DNA of 43,578 nucleotides from Muribaculaceae bacterium (lineage in GTDB: Bacteria > Cyanobacteriota > Vampirovibrionia > Gastranaerophilales > Gastranaerophilaceae): the NCBI GenBank assembly GCA_023665935.1, contig JAMPCZ010000001.1, positions 1 to 43,578 of the forward strand, given 5' to 3'. The position numbers and the translations under genes are program-made. Under the pieces are notes generated by a model. The model ran no database searches, was not told where the DNA came from, and saw only the letters and a list, made by a program, of their open reading frames with translations. Shown here piece after piece: positions 32,761-40,834 of the stretch. The stretch's first letter is position 1, and each line of letters opens with the position of its first letter.

Positions 32761-32836
32761 GGGGGTTATTGTATGTTTCTTCCTATCATTTTGGGAGTAA
32801 GCGAAGAATCTCATTTTCTCAGGAGGATTCTGATTT

Positions 32837-32873
32837 GTCATTGCGAGGAGGACGGAGTCCGACGCGGCAATCC
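32837..32873. repeat. GTCATTGCGAGG dispersed palindrome, divergent copy
   Basis: Starts GTCATTGCGAGGAGG and ends GCGGCAATCC, with a GGACGGAGTCC centre. Same family as 36795-36829 and 36926-36960. The bases before it (about 32796-32835) hold degenerate pieces of the GAATCTCATT/GGATTC type. Confidence 0.65.
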
Positions 32874-32926
32874 GTTATGAACTTAATATGTTTATGATAT
32901 CTGTACATGAATTTTATTTTTTGTGC

Positions 32927-32932
32927 TAGAAT
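32927..32932 (+). promoter_or_regulatory. Extended -10 box of lptC
   Basis: TGCTAGAAT (TG at 32924-32925, TAGAAT 32927-32932) ends 7 bases before ATG 32940, with no ribosome site between. The transcript would begin at or next to the start codon. Confidence 0.5.
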
Positions 32933-32939
32933 CTAGTAT

Positions 32940-33521
32940 ATGAATTTGAAAGATTTACCAAAAAAGAAAAGGTTGTATGTAATAATATTTGCAGTTTTAG
33001 GGCTTGTGCTGGCATGGGCGTTCATTACTGCGGGGATTATCACACACGATTTTAACCGTAAGCAGCTGCAGACAAATGGTGATGAGCAGGAAGCTTTGGT
33101 CAACGGTGTTATATTGACGGAAACAAAAGATGACCAAAAGTTTTGGGAAATATACGGTGAAAGCGGTAAGTGGGACAGCACGCAGGGTGTTGCTCAGTTG
33201 AATAACGTTGTCGGTAACTTTTATAGTGATAATGAAGTTTCTATGAGTTTTGAATCATCCAAAGGGACTTATAATTCAAAAGGCGGCGATATCACGCTGT
33301 ATGAAAGAACATTTATCGTATTAAAAGATGAAATCACACTGAATGCGGACAGGCTTCATTGGGTGGATTCGCATTCTCCGATTGTGGCAGAAGGTCATAT
33401 AAAAATTCACAAGGGCAATAAACTTTTATCTACTGCGGATAAAATCATTATCAGCCCTGATTACAGCAGTTTTAGAATAGAAGGTAATACTGTTTCAAAA
33501 GTTTATGAGGATAAAAAATAA
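32940..33521 (+). CDS. lptC: LptC-like lipopolysaccharide export protein
   Basis: LptC is a bitopic inner membrane protein that passes lipopolysaccharide from LptBFG to LptA. The 193 residues have one N-terminal membrane helix (about 11-34) followed by a beta-jellyroll with the family pattern (GVILTETKDDQKFWEIYGES, AQLNNVVGNFYSDN, LTLNADRLHW-like strand). It is next to the LptA-like gene with one base between. No Shine-Dalgarno sequence is present and a -10 box lies 7 bases away, so translation may be leaderless. Confidence 0.85.
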   Translation: MNLKDLPKKKRLYVIIFAVLGLVLAWAFITAGIITHDFNRKQLQTNGDEQEALVNGVILTETKDDQKFWEIYGESGKWDSTQGVAQLNNVVGNFYSDNEVSMSFESSKGTYNSKGGDITLYERTFIVLKDEITLNADRLHWVDSHSPIVAEGHIKIHKGNKLLSTADKIIISPDYSSFRIEGNTVSKVYEDKK

Positions 33522-33522
33522 T

Positions 33523-34497
33523 ATGAAAAAGTTTTTAGTTGGGGTTATTTCTGTATTGTTACTTACCGGGGCTGCCGTGTTTGCTTCGGATTTGATTATT
33601 GAATCAAAATCTCAGACATTTAATGAATCTGATAATAAGATTAAGTTCAACGGTAATGTAAAGGTTACGGTTGATGATTTGAAAGTTGTGGGTGACAGCG
33701 CGGATGTCAATGTTACTAAAGATCAAAGGCTTGATACGGCAACTTTTTATGACAAGCCTTACGCTTTTGAGATAAAAAAGAATAAAAAAAGAGAAGTTAA
33801 AGCAAATATATTAAAGGTGTCTTTGATATCTAAAATTATCAGAGCTGAAGGCGACACACAATCTGTCGTGTTTGAAGGGAAAACTCCGGTTGTTGTAATA
33901 AACTCAGATGTTCAGGAATATGATACAAAAACAGGTTTGATGACTGCAACGGGTGCGGTAACAATGCTGTATAAAGAAATTGAAACTTTTTCTAATCGTG
34001 CAGAAATTACAACCGACAAAAATGGCGATTTGAAAAAACTTGTACTGATTGGTAATGCTAAAGTAAAGCAGGAAAAGAGCGAATCTTATGCCGATAAATT
34101 TGTATATGATGCAACAAGCGGTAATTTGACCGCATATGGAAATACAACTTCCAATTCTGTGATGGATGATGGGTCAAAGTTAGTTTTGAAATCAAGTTAT
34201 CAAGAGTATAATCAAAAGAAATCTGTGTTTAATGCAAGCGGAAATGTTAGAATTTGGTTCCAGGATTATTATGCTGCAGGACCAAAAGTTACGTTGTATC
34301 CAAGTGCAGGTTCTACTAAGCCTAATGAAGCATATTTCACCGGTCGTTCAAGTATTACTCAGGGTGTAAGAACTATTTATGCGGATAGAATTAAGATGAT
34401 TATGAGTCCGAAAAGTTTTGATGCGCAGGGAAATACAAGGACAGTTATCAAAAATATTGGTTCAGGTAATGATGATAATGTGACTTTGGGACTTTAA
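33523..34497 (+). CDS. lptA: LptA/OstA-like periplasmic lipopolysaccharide transport protein
   Basis: LptA polymers bridge the periplasm in lipopolysaccharide export. The 324 residues start with a signal peptide (MKKFLVGVISVLLLTGAAVF) and then consist of OstA-type beta strands: SQTFNESDNKIKFNGNVKV, VQEYDTKTGLMTATGAV and SYADKFVYDATSGNLTAYGN. It is about twice the length of Escherichia coli LptA, so it likely contains two jellyroll units, similar to the longer cyanobacterial forms. I start at ATG 33523, because the in-frame ATG at 33505 lies inside lptC and adds a non-signal lead. Confidence 0.83.
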   Translation: MKKFLVGVISVLLLTGAAVFASDLIIESKSQTFNESDNKIKFNGNVKVTVDDLKVVGDSADVNVTKDQRLDTATFYDKPYAFEIKKNKKREVKANILKVSLISKIIRAEGDTQSVVFEGKTPVVVINSDVQEYDTKTGLMTATGAVTMLYKEIETFSNRAEITTDKNGDLKKLVLIGNAKVKQEKSESYADKFVYDATSGNLTAYGNTTSNSVMDDGSKLVLKSSYQEYNQKKSVFNASGNVRIWFQDYYAAGPKVTLYPSAGSTKPNEAYFTGRSSITQGVRTIYADRIKMIMSPKSFDAQGNTRTVIKNIGSGNDDNVTLGL

Positions 34498-34527
34498 TTA
34501 TTAATAGTGAATCCGGGCGGCTTTATT

Positions 34528-34560
34528 CCCTCTCCGAGGGAGAGGGTTAGGGTGAGGGTT
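34528..34560. repeat. G/C-rich dispersed palindrome with tail
   Basis: CCCTCTCCGAGGGAGAGGG hairpin followed by TTAGGGTGAGGGTT, the most regular copy of the family seen at 125, 39588 and 39649. It lies between lptA and the TPR gene. Confidence 0.75.
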
Positions 34561-34576
34561 CTAATAGAGGATTATT

Positions 34577-35350
34577 ATGAAAGAAAAAATTGATAAAGCG
34601 ATAGAATGTTTTAAAAATAAAAATTGGAATGGTGCAATCGATTTGTTTACATCGGTTTTAGAAGTTGAAACCGATAGTGCGGAAGTTTATAACAATCTTG
34701 GTTTATGTTACGCCAATATCGGCGACGAAGACAAAGCCGAGAAAAATTATCTTAAATGTATTGAGTTGAATCCGAAACTTGCACAGTGCTACATCAATTT
34801 GGTAGATATTTATTATAAGCAAAGACGCCTTGGTGAGGGCATAAATATCTTATCTTACGCGATTGATAATTTGCCTGATGATATTGTGTTCAGACATTAT
34901 TTAGCAAGGTTTTACATGGAGGATGCCAAAGGGGATTTGGCGATTGATGAGCTGGTTTATATCCTGGAACGTCAGCCTGATAACTATGATGCTTATTATG
35001 ATTTAGCGAAAGTTTATTTTGAGTTTGGCAATTATGATTCTGCAATTGAGAATTTGGAAAATGTGTTGGAATATAAGCAGGATAATGAATTAATTTATTA
35101 TTATCTTGCGGAAGCTTATCAGGCAAATGATGAAATTGATAAAGCTATTTCAAACTTCTTGAAAGCGATTGCGACTAATAATAAATTCTCGCCTGCATAT
35201 AAAAAAGTTGCGATTTTGTTTATGGCGCGAGGTGATTATCAAGATGCGACTGAGTATTTGGAAGATTATTTGAATTTGGACATTTCTGACGAAGAAAAAG
35301 AAAATACTCAAAAGTTATTGGATAATATAAAGAATAAGACTGTTGAATAA
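34577..35350 (+). CDS. Tetratricopeptide repeat protein
   Basis: The 257 residues are almost wholly TPR units of about 34 residues, for example AEVYNNLGLCYANIGDEDKA, DAYYDLAKVYFEFGNYDSAI and ELIYYYLAEAYQANDEIDKA. TPR arrays mediate protein-protein contacts; no catalytic or membrane segment is present, so it is probably cytoplasmic. GAGG lies 6 bases before the ATG. Its stop is 3 bases from the first possible start of dprA, suggesting an operon. Confidence 0.9.
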   Translation: MKEKIDKAIECFKNKNWNGAIDLFTSVLEVETDSAEVYNNLGLCYANIGDEDKAEKNYLKCIELNPKLAQCYINLVDIYYKQRRLGEGINILSYAIDNLPDDIVFRHYLARFYMEDAKGDLAIDELVYILERQPDNYDAYYDLAKVYFEFGNYDSAIENLENVLEYKQDNELIYYYLAEAYQANDEIDKAISNFLKAIATNNKFSPAYKKVAILFMARGDYQDATEYLEDYLNLDISDEEKENTQKLLDNIKNKTVE

Positions 35351-35353
35351 GGA

Positions 35354-36457
35354 ATGCCGGTAAGAGAGATGAAGCGTAAATTTTGGGTAGCATTTTCTTC
35401 TATTGAACAGATTGACAGCTTGTTTATACAAAAGCTGTATGAACATTTTGGCGACATTGAATCCGCGTTTAATTGTTCGTTGGATGATTTGAAAAATATA
35501 GACGGCTTGAGCGTGAAGAAATCCGAAAATTTCTTAAGACTACGTGATAAGGTTGATATTGACAGATGTTTCACTGCTGTAGAAACACGCGGGATTAATT
35601 TCTTGACTCTTGAAGATGATAATTATCCGAAAATGCTGAAAAATATTGCAAATCCGCCTGCCGTTTTATATTACAAAGGTAAGTTATTTGATTGTAATTT
35701 GGATAAAACTTTGGCGGTAGTGGGTTCAAGAAAGGCTAGTTTTAATGGCCGGGATGATTTGAGAAAAATTCTTTCAGGGCTTGCGAACACTGATATTTGT
35801 ATTGTATCAGGGCTTGCGTCAGGAATTGATACGGTCGCTCATACTTCTGCAATCGAAAACAATTTGAAAACAATCGGTGTTATTGCCAGTGGTTTTGATT
35901 TCACTTATCCGACAAGTAATAAGGGATTATATCAAAATATTGAAAACGGCTATGGGGCGGTGGTTAGTGAATACTTCCCAACATTTGAACCGATAAAGTT
36001 CAGATTCCCGCAGCGTAATCGTATCGTTTCAGGATTGTCTTACGGAACTTTGGTTACTGAAGCTTCATTGAAAAGCGGAGCGTTAATTACTGCAAATTTA
36101 ACTCTTGAACAAGGTCGTGAATTGATGTGTATCCCCGGACTTATTTCTAATCCGAATACCCAGGGAATTTATAAGCTTTTGAAAAACGGTGCGACTTTGG
36201 TAACTGAAACGGACGATATTTTGAACGCTTTAGGATGGGAAGTTAAAACAGAAGGTTCAGGGGAACAGCTTACTCTGCCGATGATGACTCCTGATGAAGA
36301 ATTGGTGTTTAATGCACTGGAAATAGAGGAAAAGGGGTTTGATGAATTGGCAGCTTTAACGGGGTTAAAAGTAGAAAATTTGTTGATGAACTTGACAACG
36401 CTGGAGCTTAAGGGGATAATAAAACAGTGCGCCGGGGATAGATACAAAAGGGCATAG
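35354..36457 (+). CDS. dprA: DNA processing protein DprA
   Basis: DprA protects incoming single-stranded DNA and loads RecA in natural transformation. The 367 residues have an N-terminal helical part, the Rossmann-like core with LAVVGSRKAS (about 119-128), IVSGLASGIDTVAH, and FPQRNRIVSGLSYGTLVTEA, and a C-terminal winged helix (about 305-365). ATG 35354 follows the TPR stop by 3 bases; ATG 35369 (MKRKFWVAF) is a reasonable alternative, and neither has a good ribosome site. dprA-topA neighbours are common, but here a GIY-YIG cassette separates them. Confidence 0.92.
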   Translation: MPVREMKRKFWVAFSSIEQIDSLFIQKLYEHFGDIESAFNCSLDDLKNIDGLSVKKSENFLRLRDKVDIDRCFTAVETRGINFLTLEDDNYPKMLKNIANPPAVLYYKGKLFDCNLDKTLAVVGSRKASFNGRDDLRKILSGLANTDICIVSGLASGIDTVAHTSAIENNLKTIGVIASGFDFTYPTSNKGLYQNIENGYGAVVSEYFPTFEPIKFRFPQRNRIVSGLSYGTLVTEASLKSGALITANLTLEQGRELMCIPGLISNPNTQGIYKLLKNGATLVTETDDILNALGWEVKTEGSGEQLTLPMMTPDEELVFNALEIEEKGFDELAALTGLKVENLLMNLTTLELKGIIKQCAGDRYKRA

Positions 36458-36467
36458 GTAAAGGGCT

Positions 36468-36490
36468 GAGGAGCGAAGCGACGAAGCAAT
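36468..36490 (+). repeat. GTCATTGCGAGGAGCG family repeat, left copy (partial)
   Basis: 23 bases, GAGGAGCGAAGCGACGAAGC followed by AAT, match the full copy at 36926 exactly but lack its first bases. It begins 11 bases after the dprA stop and ends 16 bases before the GIY-YIG start codon. Confidence 0.85.
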
Positions 36491-36506
36491 TTAAAAGGAA
36501 TATTAT

Positions 36507-36791
36507 ATGAGTGGTTACGTCTACATATTGTTTAATAAACGAAATGGTACACTTTATGTAGGAGTAACTGCAAATTTGCTAAAACGAATATATCAGCACA
36601 AATGCAAATTTGTAGAAGGTTTTACTAAAAAATATAATACTGATAAGTTGGGTTATTATGAAATATTTGATAGTATATCAGATGCAATAATAAGAGAGAA
36701 ACAAATAAAAGGTGGTTCAAGGAAAGATAAAATAGCATTAATCGAGAGGATGAATTCACAATGGATAGATTTGTATGATACAATAATATAG
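36507..36791 (+). CDS. Small GIY-YIG nuclease domain protein
   Basis: The 94-residue protein is a single GIY-YIG domain: GYVYILFNKRNGTLYVGVTA (3-22, the GIY/YIG-equivalent tyrosines), the Arg of LLKRIYQHK, the Glu region YYEIFDSISDAIIREKQIKG and the C-terminal ALIERMNSQWIDLYDTI. Such small proteins are annotated as putative endonucleases, with no settled role. AAAGGA lies about 10 bases before the ATG. The gene is bracketed by inverted copies of one palindromic repeat, 16 bases before its start and 3 bases after its stop, and lies between dprA and topA. I infer a mobile cassette. Confidence 0.92.
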   Translation: MSGYVYILFNKRNGTLYVGVTANLLKRIYQHKCKFVEGFTKKYNTDKLGYYEIFDSISDAIIREKQIKGGSRKDKIALIERMNSQWIDLYDTII

Positions 36792-36794
36792 GAA

Positions 36795-36829
36795 CTGGAT
36801 TGCTTCGTCGTTTCACTCCTCGCAATGAC
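36795..36829 (-). repeat. GTCATTGCGAGGAGCG family repeat, right copy (inverted)
   Basis: The 35-base unit, read on the minus strand, starts GTCATTGCGAGGAGTG and ends GAAGCAATCCAG, with two differences from the copy at 36926. It begins 3 bases after the GIY-YIG stop. Confidence 0.88.
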
Positions 36830-36925
36830 GATTTTGATTGGTTAATTTATAGTTTATGATAATATAGATATATATTTATAGTACAGTTGTGAAATTCAAC
36901 GCAAGATATAAATCTAACAAGTTCC

Positions 36926-36960
36926 GTCATTGCGAGGAGCGAAGCGACGAAGCAATCCAG
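36926..36960 (+). repeat. GTCATTGCGAGGAGCG family repeat, full copy upstream of topA
   Basis: The complete 35-base unit in plus orientation, GTCATTGCGAGGAGCGAAGC followed by GACGAAGCAATCCAG. Together with the copy at 36795 it brackets an AT-rich 96-base stretch without a gene. It ends 38 bases before topA. Confidence 0.88.
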
Positions 36961-36998
36961 GATAATTTGTTTAACAAATAAAGTAAGAGAATATTAAT

Positions 36999-39329
36999 AT
37001 GGCAACAGAAACAAAAAGCAAAACTAAAGAAAAATCATTGGTTATAGTAGAGTCGCCTGCAAAATCTAAAACTATTAAAAAGATTTTGGGCAGTGAATTT
37101 CAAATTGAGGCAAGTTACGGGCATATCAGAAACTTGCCGACAAAAGATGCTGCGACTGATAATTTAGGCTTTGATGTTAATAACGGTTTTGAACCAAAGT
37201 TTGAGGTTATTCCGGGTAAGCAAAAAGTTGTAAAGACATTAAACGATTTAGCCAAAAAAGTTGACAAAATCTACCTTGCATCCGACCCCGACCGTGAGGG
37301 TGAAGCGATTGCATGGCATGTTCGTCAGGTTTTAAAAGTTCCTGATGACAAGATTTACAGAATCGTATTTAACGAAATCACGCCAAAAGCTGTAAAGCAT
37401 TCTGTAGCGAATCCAAGAAGTATTGATATGGATATGGTGCAGGCACAGCAAACAAGACAGATTTTGGATAAACTCGTAGGTTTTAAATTGAGTCCTGTAT
37501 TGTGGAAACAGATTGGTAACCGTAATCTTTCGGCAGGACGTGTGCAGTCTGTTGCTTTGCGTATGATTTGCGAGAGAGAAGAAGAAATTGAAAAATTTAT
37601 CCCGCAGGAATATTGGTCAATCCACGCTAATCTTGATAAAGATGGCAAATTGTTCGATGCGGAATTATCAAAAATCAAAGGCAAATCTGTCGAAAAGACG
37701 ATTAAAAATAAAGAAGAAGCTCAAAAGATTGTTGATTATTTGACTAATCCGCAAACAGAATTTGAGGTTGGCAAGGTTACGAAAAAAACAACCAAGCGTA
37801 AACCGACTGCGCCGTTTATTACATCAACTATGCAGCGTGCAGCCTCTTCAAAACTCGGTTTTGGGGTGTCAAAAACTATGCAGGTTGCTCAAAAATTGTA
37901 TGAAGGTATTGAAATTGACGGTACTCCTGTCGGTTTGATTACCTATATGAGAACCGACTCTGTCAGGGTTTCTGATGATGCTCAGAATATGGCACATGAT
38001 TTTATCCTGCAAAATTATGGTGAAAAATACTATCCTGAATCACCGAATATTTATGCTAAAGGCAAGCAAAACGTGCAGGATGCCCACGAAGCTATCCGTC
38101 CGTCTTATCCTGAACGTACACCTGAAAGTATTAAAAAATATCTTGATAACGATCAGTATAAATTGTACAAACTTATTTGGGAAAAATTCATGTCTTCTCA
38201 AATGGCACCTGCCGAGATTGCAAATAAAACTATTGAGATTAATTCAGGCGATTATACGCTGCGTGCGGGAACCAGCAAAGTTATGTTTGACGGCTTTTTG
38301 ACTCTTTATAATGATTCGGAAGACGGAGATGACAAAGCTTCTGATGCAAAAATCCCAGATTTGGAAAAAGGTGATAAGGTTGCTTGCCGCAAGGTTGAAC
38401 CTAAGCAGCACTTTACTCAGCCGCCTCCAAGATACAACGAAGCATCATTGGTTAAAGCTTTGGAAGAATACGGAATCGGACGTCCGTCAACATACGCAAC
38501 GATTATTACGGTAATTCAAACCCGTAAGTATGTTGAGAAAAAAGACAAAGCTCTTCATCCAACACTTTTGGGTCGCACGGTTTCAAAACAGCTGGTCAGC
38601 CAGTTTTCAGATATTATGGATTATAAATTCACCGCCGGTATGGAAGCAAAACTTGATAAAATTGCTGAAAAAGAAGCTGTGTGGGTAAAAGTTTTGCAGG
38701 ATTTTTATACTCCGTTTATGGAAGAAGTTAATTCTGTTATGAAAACGGCGCAAAAGGTTACTATAGAAACAAAGATTAATTGTCCGAATTGCGGCAAACC
38801 AATGCTGCTCAGAACAAGCAGAACAGGCTCACAATTCTTAGGTTGTTCGGGTTATCCTGATTGTAAAACAACAATGTCACTAAATGTTTTACAAGAGATG
38901 GAAGCCGGCGGGGTAAATGAAAACGGTGGAACTTCCGACAAACCTCAGGAAATTTGCGAAGAAAAGTGCGAAAAATGCGGAAATGAGATGATTTTCAAAC
39001 TTGGACCGTACGGAAAATATATGGAATGTACAAACCCTGAATGTCACCACCGCAAACCATACCGCAAATCTACAGGGGTAACTTGTCCAAAATGCGGCGA
39101 AGGTGTGATTGTTGAGCGTAAATCAAAACGCGGAACTGTATTTTATGGCTGTAACAAGTACCCTGACTGTGATTTTGTACTTTGGAACGAACCGACAGGA
39201 GAAAAATGCCCTGATTGCGGTAGTCTGCTGGTTAAAAAAGTACTTAAAAAAGGTACCGTAATATCTTGCTCAAGCATGAAGTGTTCATATAAAAACGAAG
39301 CGGAACAAGAGGTTAATCAAGAAGAATAG
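36999..39329 (+). CDS. topA: DNA topoisomerase I
   Basis: Relaxes negative supercoils by single-strand passage. The 776 residues have the Toprim domain (SLVIVESPAKSKTIKKILG, then SDPDREGEAIAWH about 92-104), the catalytic region GLITYMRTDSVR (Tyr about 318), and a C-terminal set of four Cys4 zinc ribbons (CPNCGKP..., CEKCGNE..., CPKCGEG..., CPDCGSL...) from about 594 to 768. Length is normal for the bacterial enzyme. The ribosome site is weak (AAGAGAA). aroE follows after 9 bases. Confidence 0.96.
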   Translation: MATETKSKTKEKSLVIVESPAKSKTIKKILGSEFQIEASYGHIRNLPTKDAATDNLGFDVNNGFEPKFEVIPGKQKVVKTLNDLAKKVDKIYLASDPDREGEAIAWHVRQVLKVPDDKIYRIVFNEITPKAVKHSVANPRSIDMDMVQAQQTRQILDKLVGFKLSPVLWKQIGNRNLSAGRVQSVALRMICEREEEIEKFIPQEYWSIHANLDKDGKLFDAELSKIKGKSVEKTIKNKEEAQKIVDYLTNPQTEFEVGKVTKKTTKRKPTAPFITSTMQRAASSKLGFGVSKTMQVAQKLYEGIEIDGTPVGLITYMRTDSVRVSDDAQNMAHDFILQNYGEKYYPESPNIYAKGKQNVQDAHEAIRPSYPERTPESIKKYLDNDQYKLYKLIWEKFMSSQMAPAEIANKTIEINSGDYTLRAGTSKVMFDGFLTLYNDSEDGDDKASDAKIPDLEKGDKVACRKVEPKQHFTQPPPRYNEASLVKALEEYGIGRPSTYATIITVIQTRKYVEKKDKALHPTLLGRTVSKQLVSQFSDIMDYKFTAGMEAKLDKIAEKEAVWVKVLQDFYTPFMEEVNSVMKTAQKVTIETKINCPNCGKPMLLRTSRTGSQFLGCSGYPDCKTTMSLNVLQEMEAGGVNENGGTSDKPQEICEEKCEKCGNEMIFKLGPYGKYMECTNPECHHRKPYRKSTGVTCPKCGEGVIVERKSKRGTVFYGCNKYPDCDFVLWNEPTGEKCPDCGSLLVKKVLKKGTVISCSSMKCSYKNEAEQEVNQEE

Positions 39330-39338
39330 AGGTCTGTT

Positions 39339-40832
39339 ATGACTGTAGATAAGATGGAATTGTTGAAGCGCTATAAAGAGTTAAAGGCTCAAGGGGTTAG
39401 CATTACTCTTATGGAGCTTAAAAAACAGATGGAGTCCGAGGGACTATCACAGGCTGTCAATATCTCTGAAACTTCTCAAGTTGCAGTTTCTCCTGGGGTA
39501 AGTTGTCATCCTGAACTTGTTTCAGGATCTGTTAACGCCGGCTCAACTTCTACAACGGCTGGTTTTGGAGGAGTAAATGCTGCTGCTCCCTCCCCCCTTG
39601 TGGAAGAGGACAGGGGTGAGGGGGATGCCCAAAACCAAGTTTCATCATCCCCTCTCCTAGGGAGAGGGCAGGGTGGGGGTTCTGCTATGTATACCTCCGC
39701 TCAAACTGATTCAGCTCCTGCTTTTGTAAGCAGCTTTAATTCTGAATCTCAACCAACGGTGTCAACTTTTTCTCAACCGATTCAACCGCAGGTTGAAACT
39801 ATCGAAAATCATAGCTATCAACAACAGTTTCAGCCGGTTAATCCGGCTTCGGCATTTATGCCGTCTGCGACTGAAAATAACTTTGTTCAAACTCCGCTTC
39901 CCCAGCCGCAAGTTTTGCAGCCGACTTCGGTATCTTTATATAGTGGTAATGTTGCTGAAAACAATGTTCAACCGGTTTCGTCGGATTCCAAAAATAAAAA
40001 GTTTGCGCTAATCGGGTATCCTTTGGGACATTCTTTATCGGCATTTATTCACGATGCCGGGTTTAAGAGTTTGGGTGAAAATTACACCTATGAAATTCTT
40101 GAAACGGCGCCTGAAAGTCTTGTTGATAGAATTAAATATTTAAAATTCAATGGATATTCGGGGTTTAATGTTACTATTCCGCTAAAGCTGCCTGTGACAA
40201 TGTTTTTGGATGAAATTGATGTGTCTGCTGATGTTATTGGGGCCGTTAATACTGTTGTAATAAATCCTGATAAAACGATGAAGGGTTATAATACTGATGT
40301 TATCGGGTTTAGGAAAGCGATACCTGATGATTTTACCTTGCCGGGTAAAGTTGCCGGGGTGCTTGGTACAGGTGGTGCAGCGCGTGCGGCAATTACGGCT
40401 CTTGCGCAAAGTCAGGTTAAAGAGATAAAAATTTACACAAGGAATATTCCTAATTCCTTAGAGCTGCTTAAATTCTTGCGTTCAAAGTTTCCGAATGTTG
40501 AATTTAATGTATATCAAATTGAGCGAATTCGTGACTTATCGGAAGTTCAAATTTTGGTTAACGCAACTCCAATCGGAATGCAAGGCAGGGCGGCTGATTT
40601 GACACCTGTTGAAGAACCGGAATTAAGAACTTTACCGCAAGGGGCGCTTGTCTATGATGTTATTTATAATCCGAAAAAGACTATGCTGTTAAAACTTGCA
40701 CAGAAAAATGGTTATAGAACCATAAACGGTATTGATATGTTTATTTATCAAGCACTTGTTGCCGAGCAAATTTGGACAGGACGCGTACCTGATTTTAAAG
40801 ATATGAAAATTGCCGCATTAGAAAACTTATAA
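39339..40832 (+). CDS. aroE: Shikimate dehydrogenase with long repeat-bearing N-terminal extension
   Basis: Residues 221-497 are a complete AroE, reducing 3-dehydroshikimate with NADPH: ALIGYPLGHSLS, NVTIPLK (catalytic Lys), NTVV, YNTD, GTGGAARA (about 343) and NATPIGM. Ahead of it are about 220 extra residues. The first 40 look helical (VDKMELLKRYKELKAQGVSI), and the rest is low-complexity Ser/Gln/Pro/Val-rich sequence. Three dispersed repeats are read through in frame at 39503-39530, 39588-39625 and 39649-39681. GAGG 6 bases before ATG 39339 supports the long start. Normal AroE has about 280 residues, so the extension is unusual; its role is unknown. Confidence 0.93.
   Translation: MTVDKMELLKRYKELKAQGVSITLMELKKQMESEGLSQAVNISETSQVAVSPGVSCHPELVSGSVNAGSTSTTAGFGGVNAAAPSPLVEEDRGEGDAQNQVSSSPLLGRGQGGGSAMYTSAQTDSAPAFVSSFNSESQPTVSTFSQPIQPQVETIENHSYQQQFQPVNPASAFMPSATENNFVQTPLPQPQVLQPTSVSLYSGNVAENNVQPVSSDSKNKKFALIGYPLGHSLSAFIHDAGFKSLGENYTYEILETAPESLVDRIKYLKFNGYSGFNVTIPLKLPVTMFLDEIDVSADVIGAVNTVVINPDKTMKGYNTDVIGFRKAIPDDFTLPGKVAGVLGTGGAARAAITALAQSQVKEIKIYTRNIPNSLELLKFLRSKFPNVEFNVYQIERIRDLSEVQILVNATPIGMQGRAADLTPVEEPELRTLPQGALVYDVIYNPKKTMLLKLAQKNGYRTINGIDMFIYQALVAEQIWTGRVPDFKDMKIAALENL
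39503..39530. repeat. GTCATCCTGAA dispersed hairpin inside aroE
   Basis: TCCTGAA-CTTG-TTTCAGGA hairpin of the same family as 10312-10332, translated in frame as CHPELVSGS (about residues 55-63). Confidence 0.85.
39588..39625. repeat. G/C-rich dispersed palindrome inside aroE, copy 1
   Basis: CCCTCCCCCCTTGTGGAAGA followed by GGACAGGGGTGAGGGGGA, a degenerate hairpin plus tail, translated as PSPLVEEDRGEGD. Confidence 0.75.
39649..39681. repeat. G/C-rich dispersed palindrome inside aroE, copy 2
   Basis: CCCTCTCCTAGGGAGAGGG hairpin followed by CAGGGTGGGGGTT, close to the intergenic copy at 34528, translated as SPLLGRGQGGGS. Confidence 0.8.
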
Positions 40833-40834
40833 AC

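Noticed and set aside
36468-36960. CRISPR array
   Set aside because: The three repeats are in mixed orientation with unequal spacing and a gene between them; no regular spacers.
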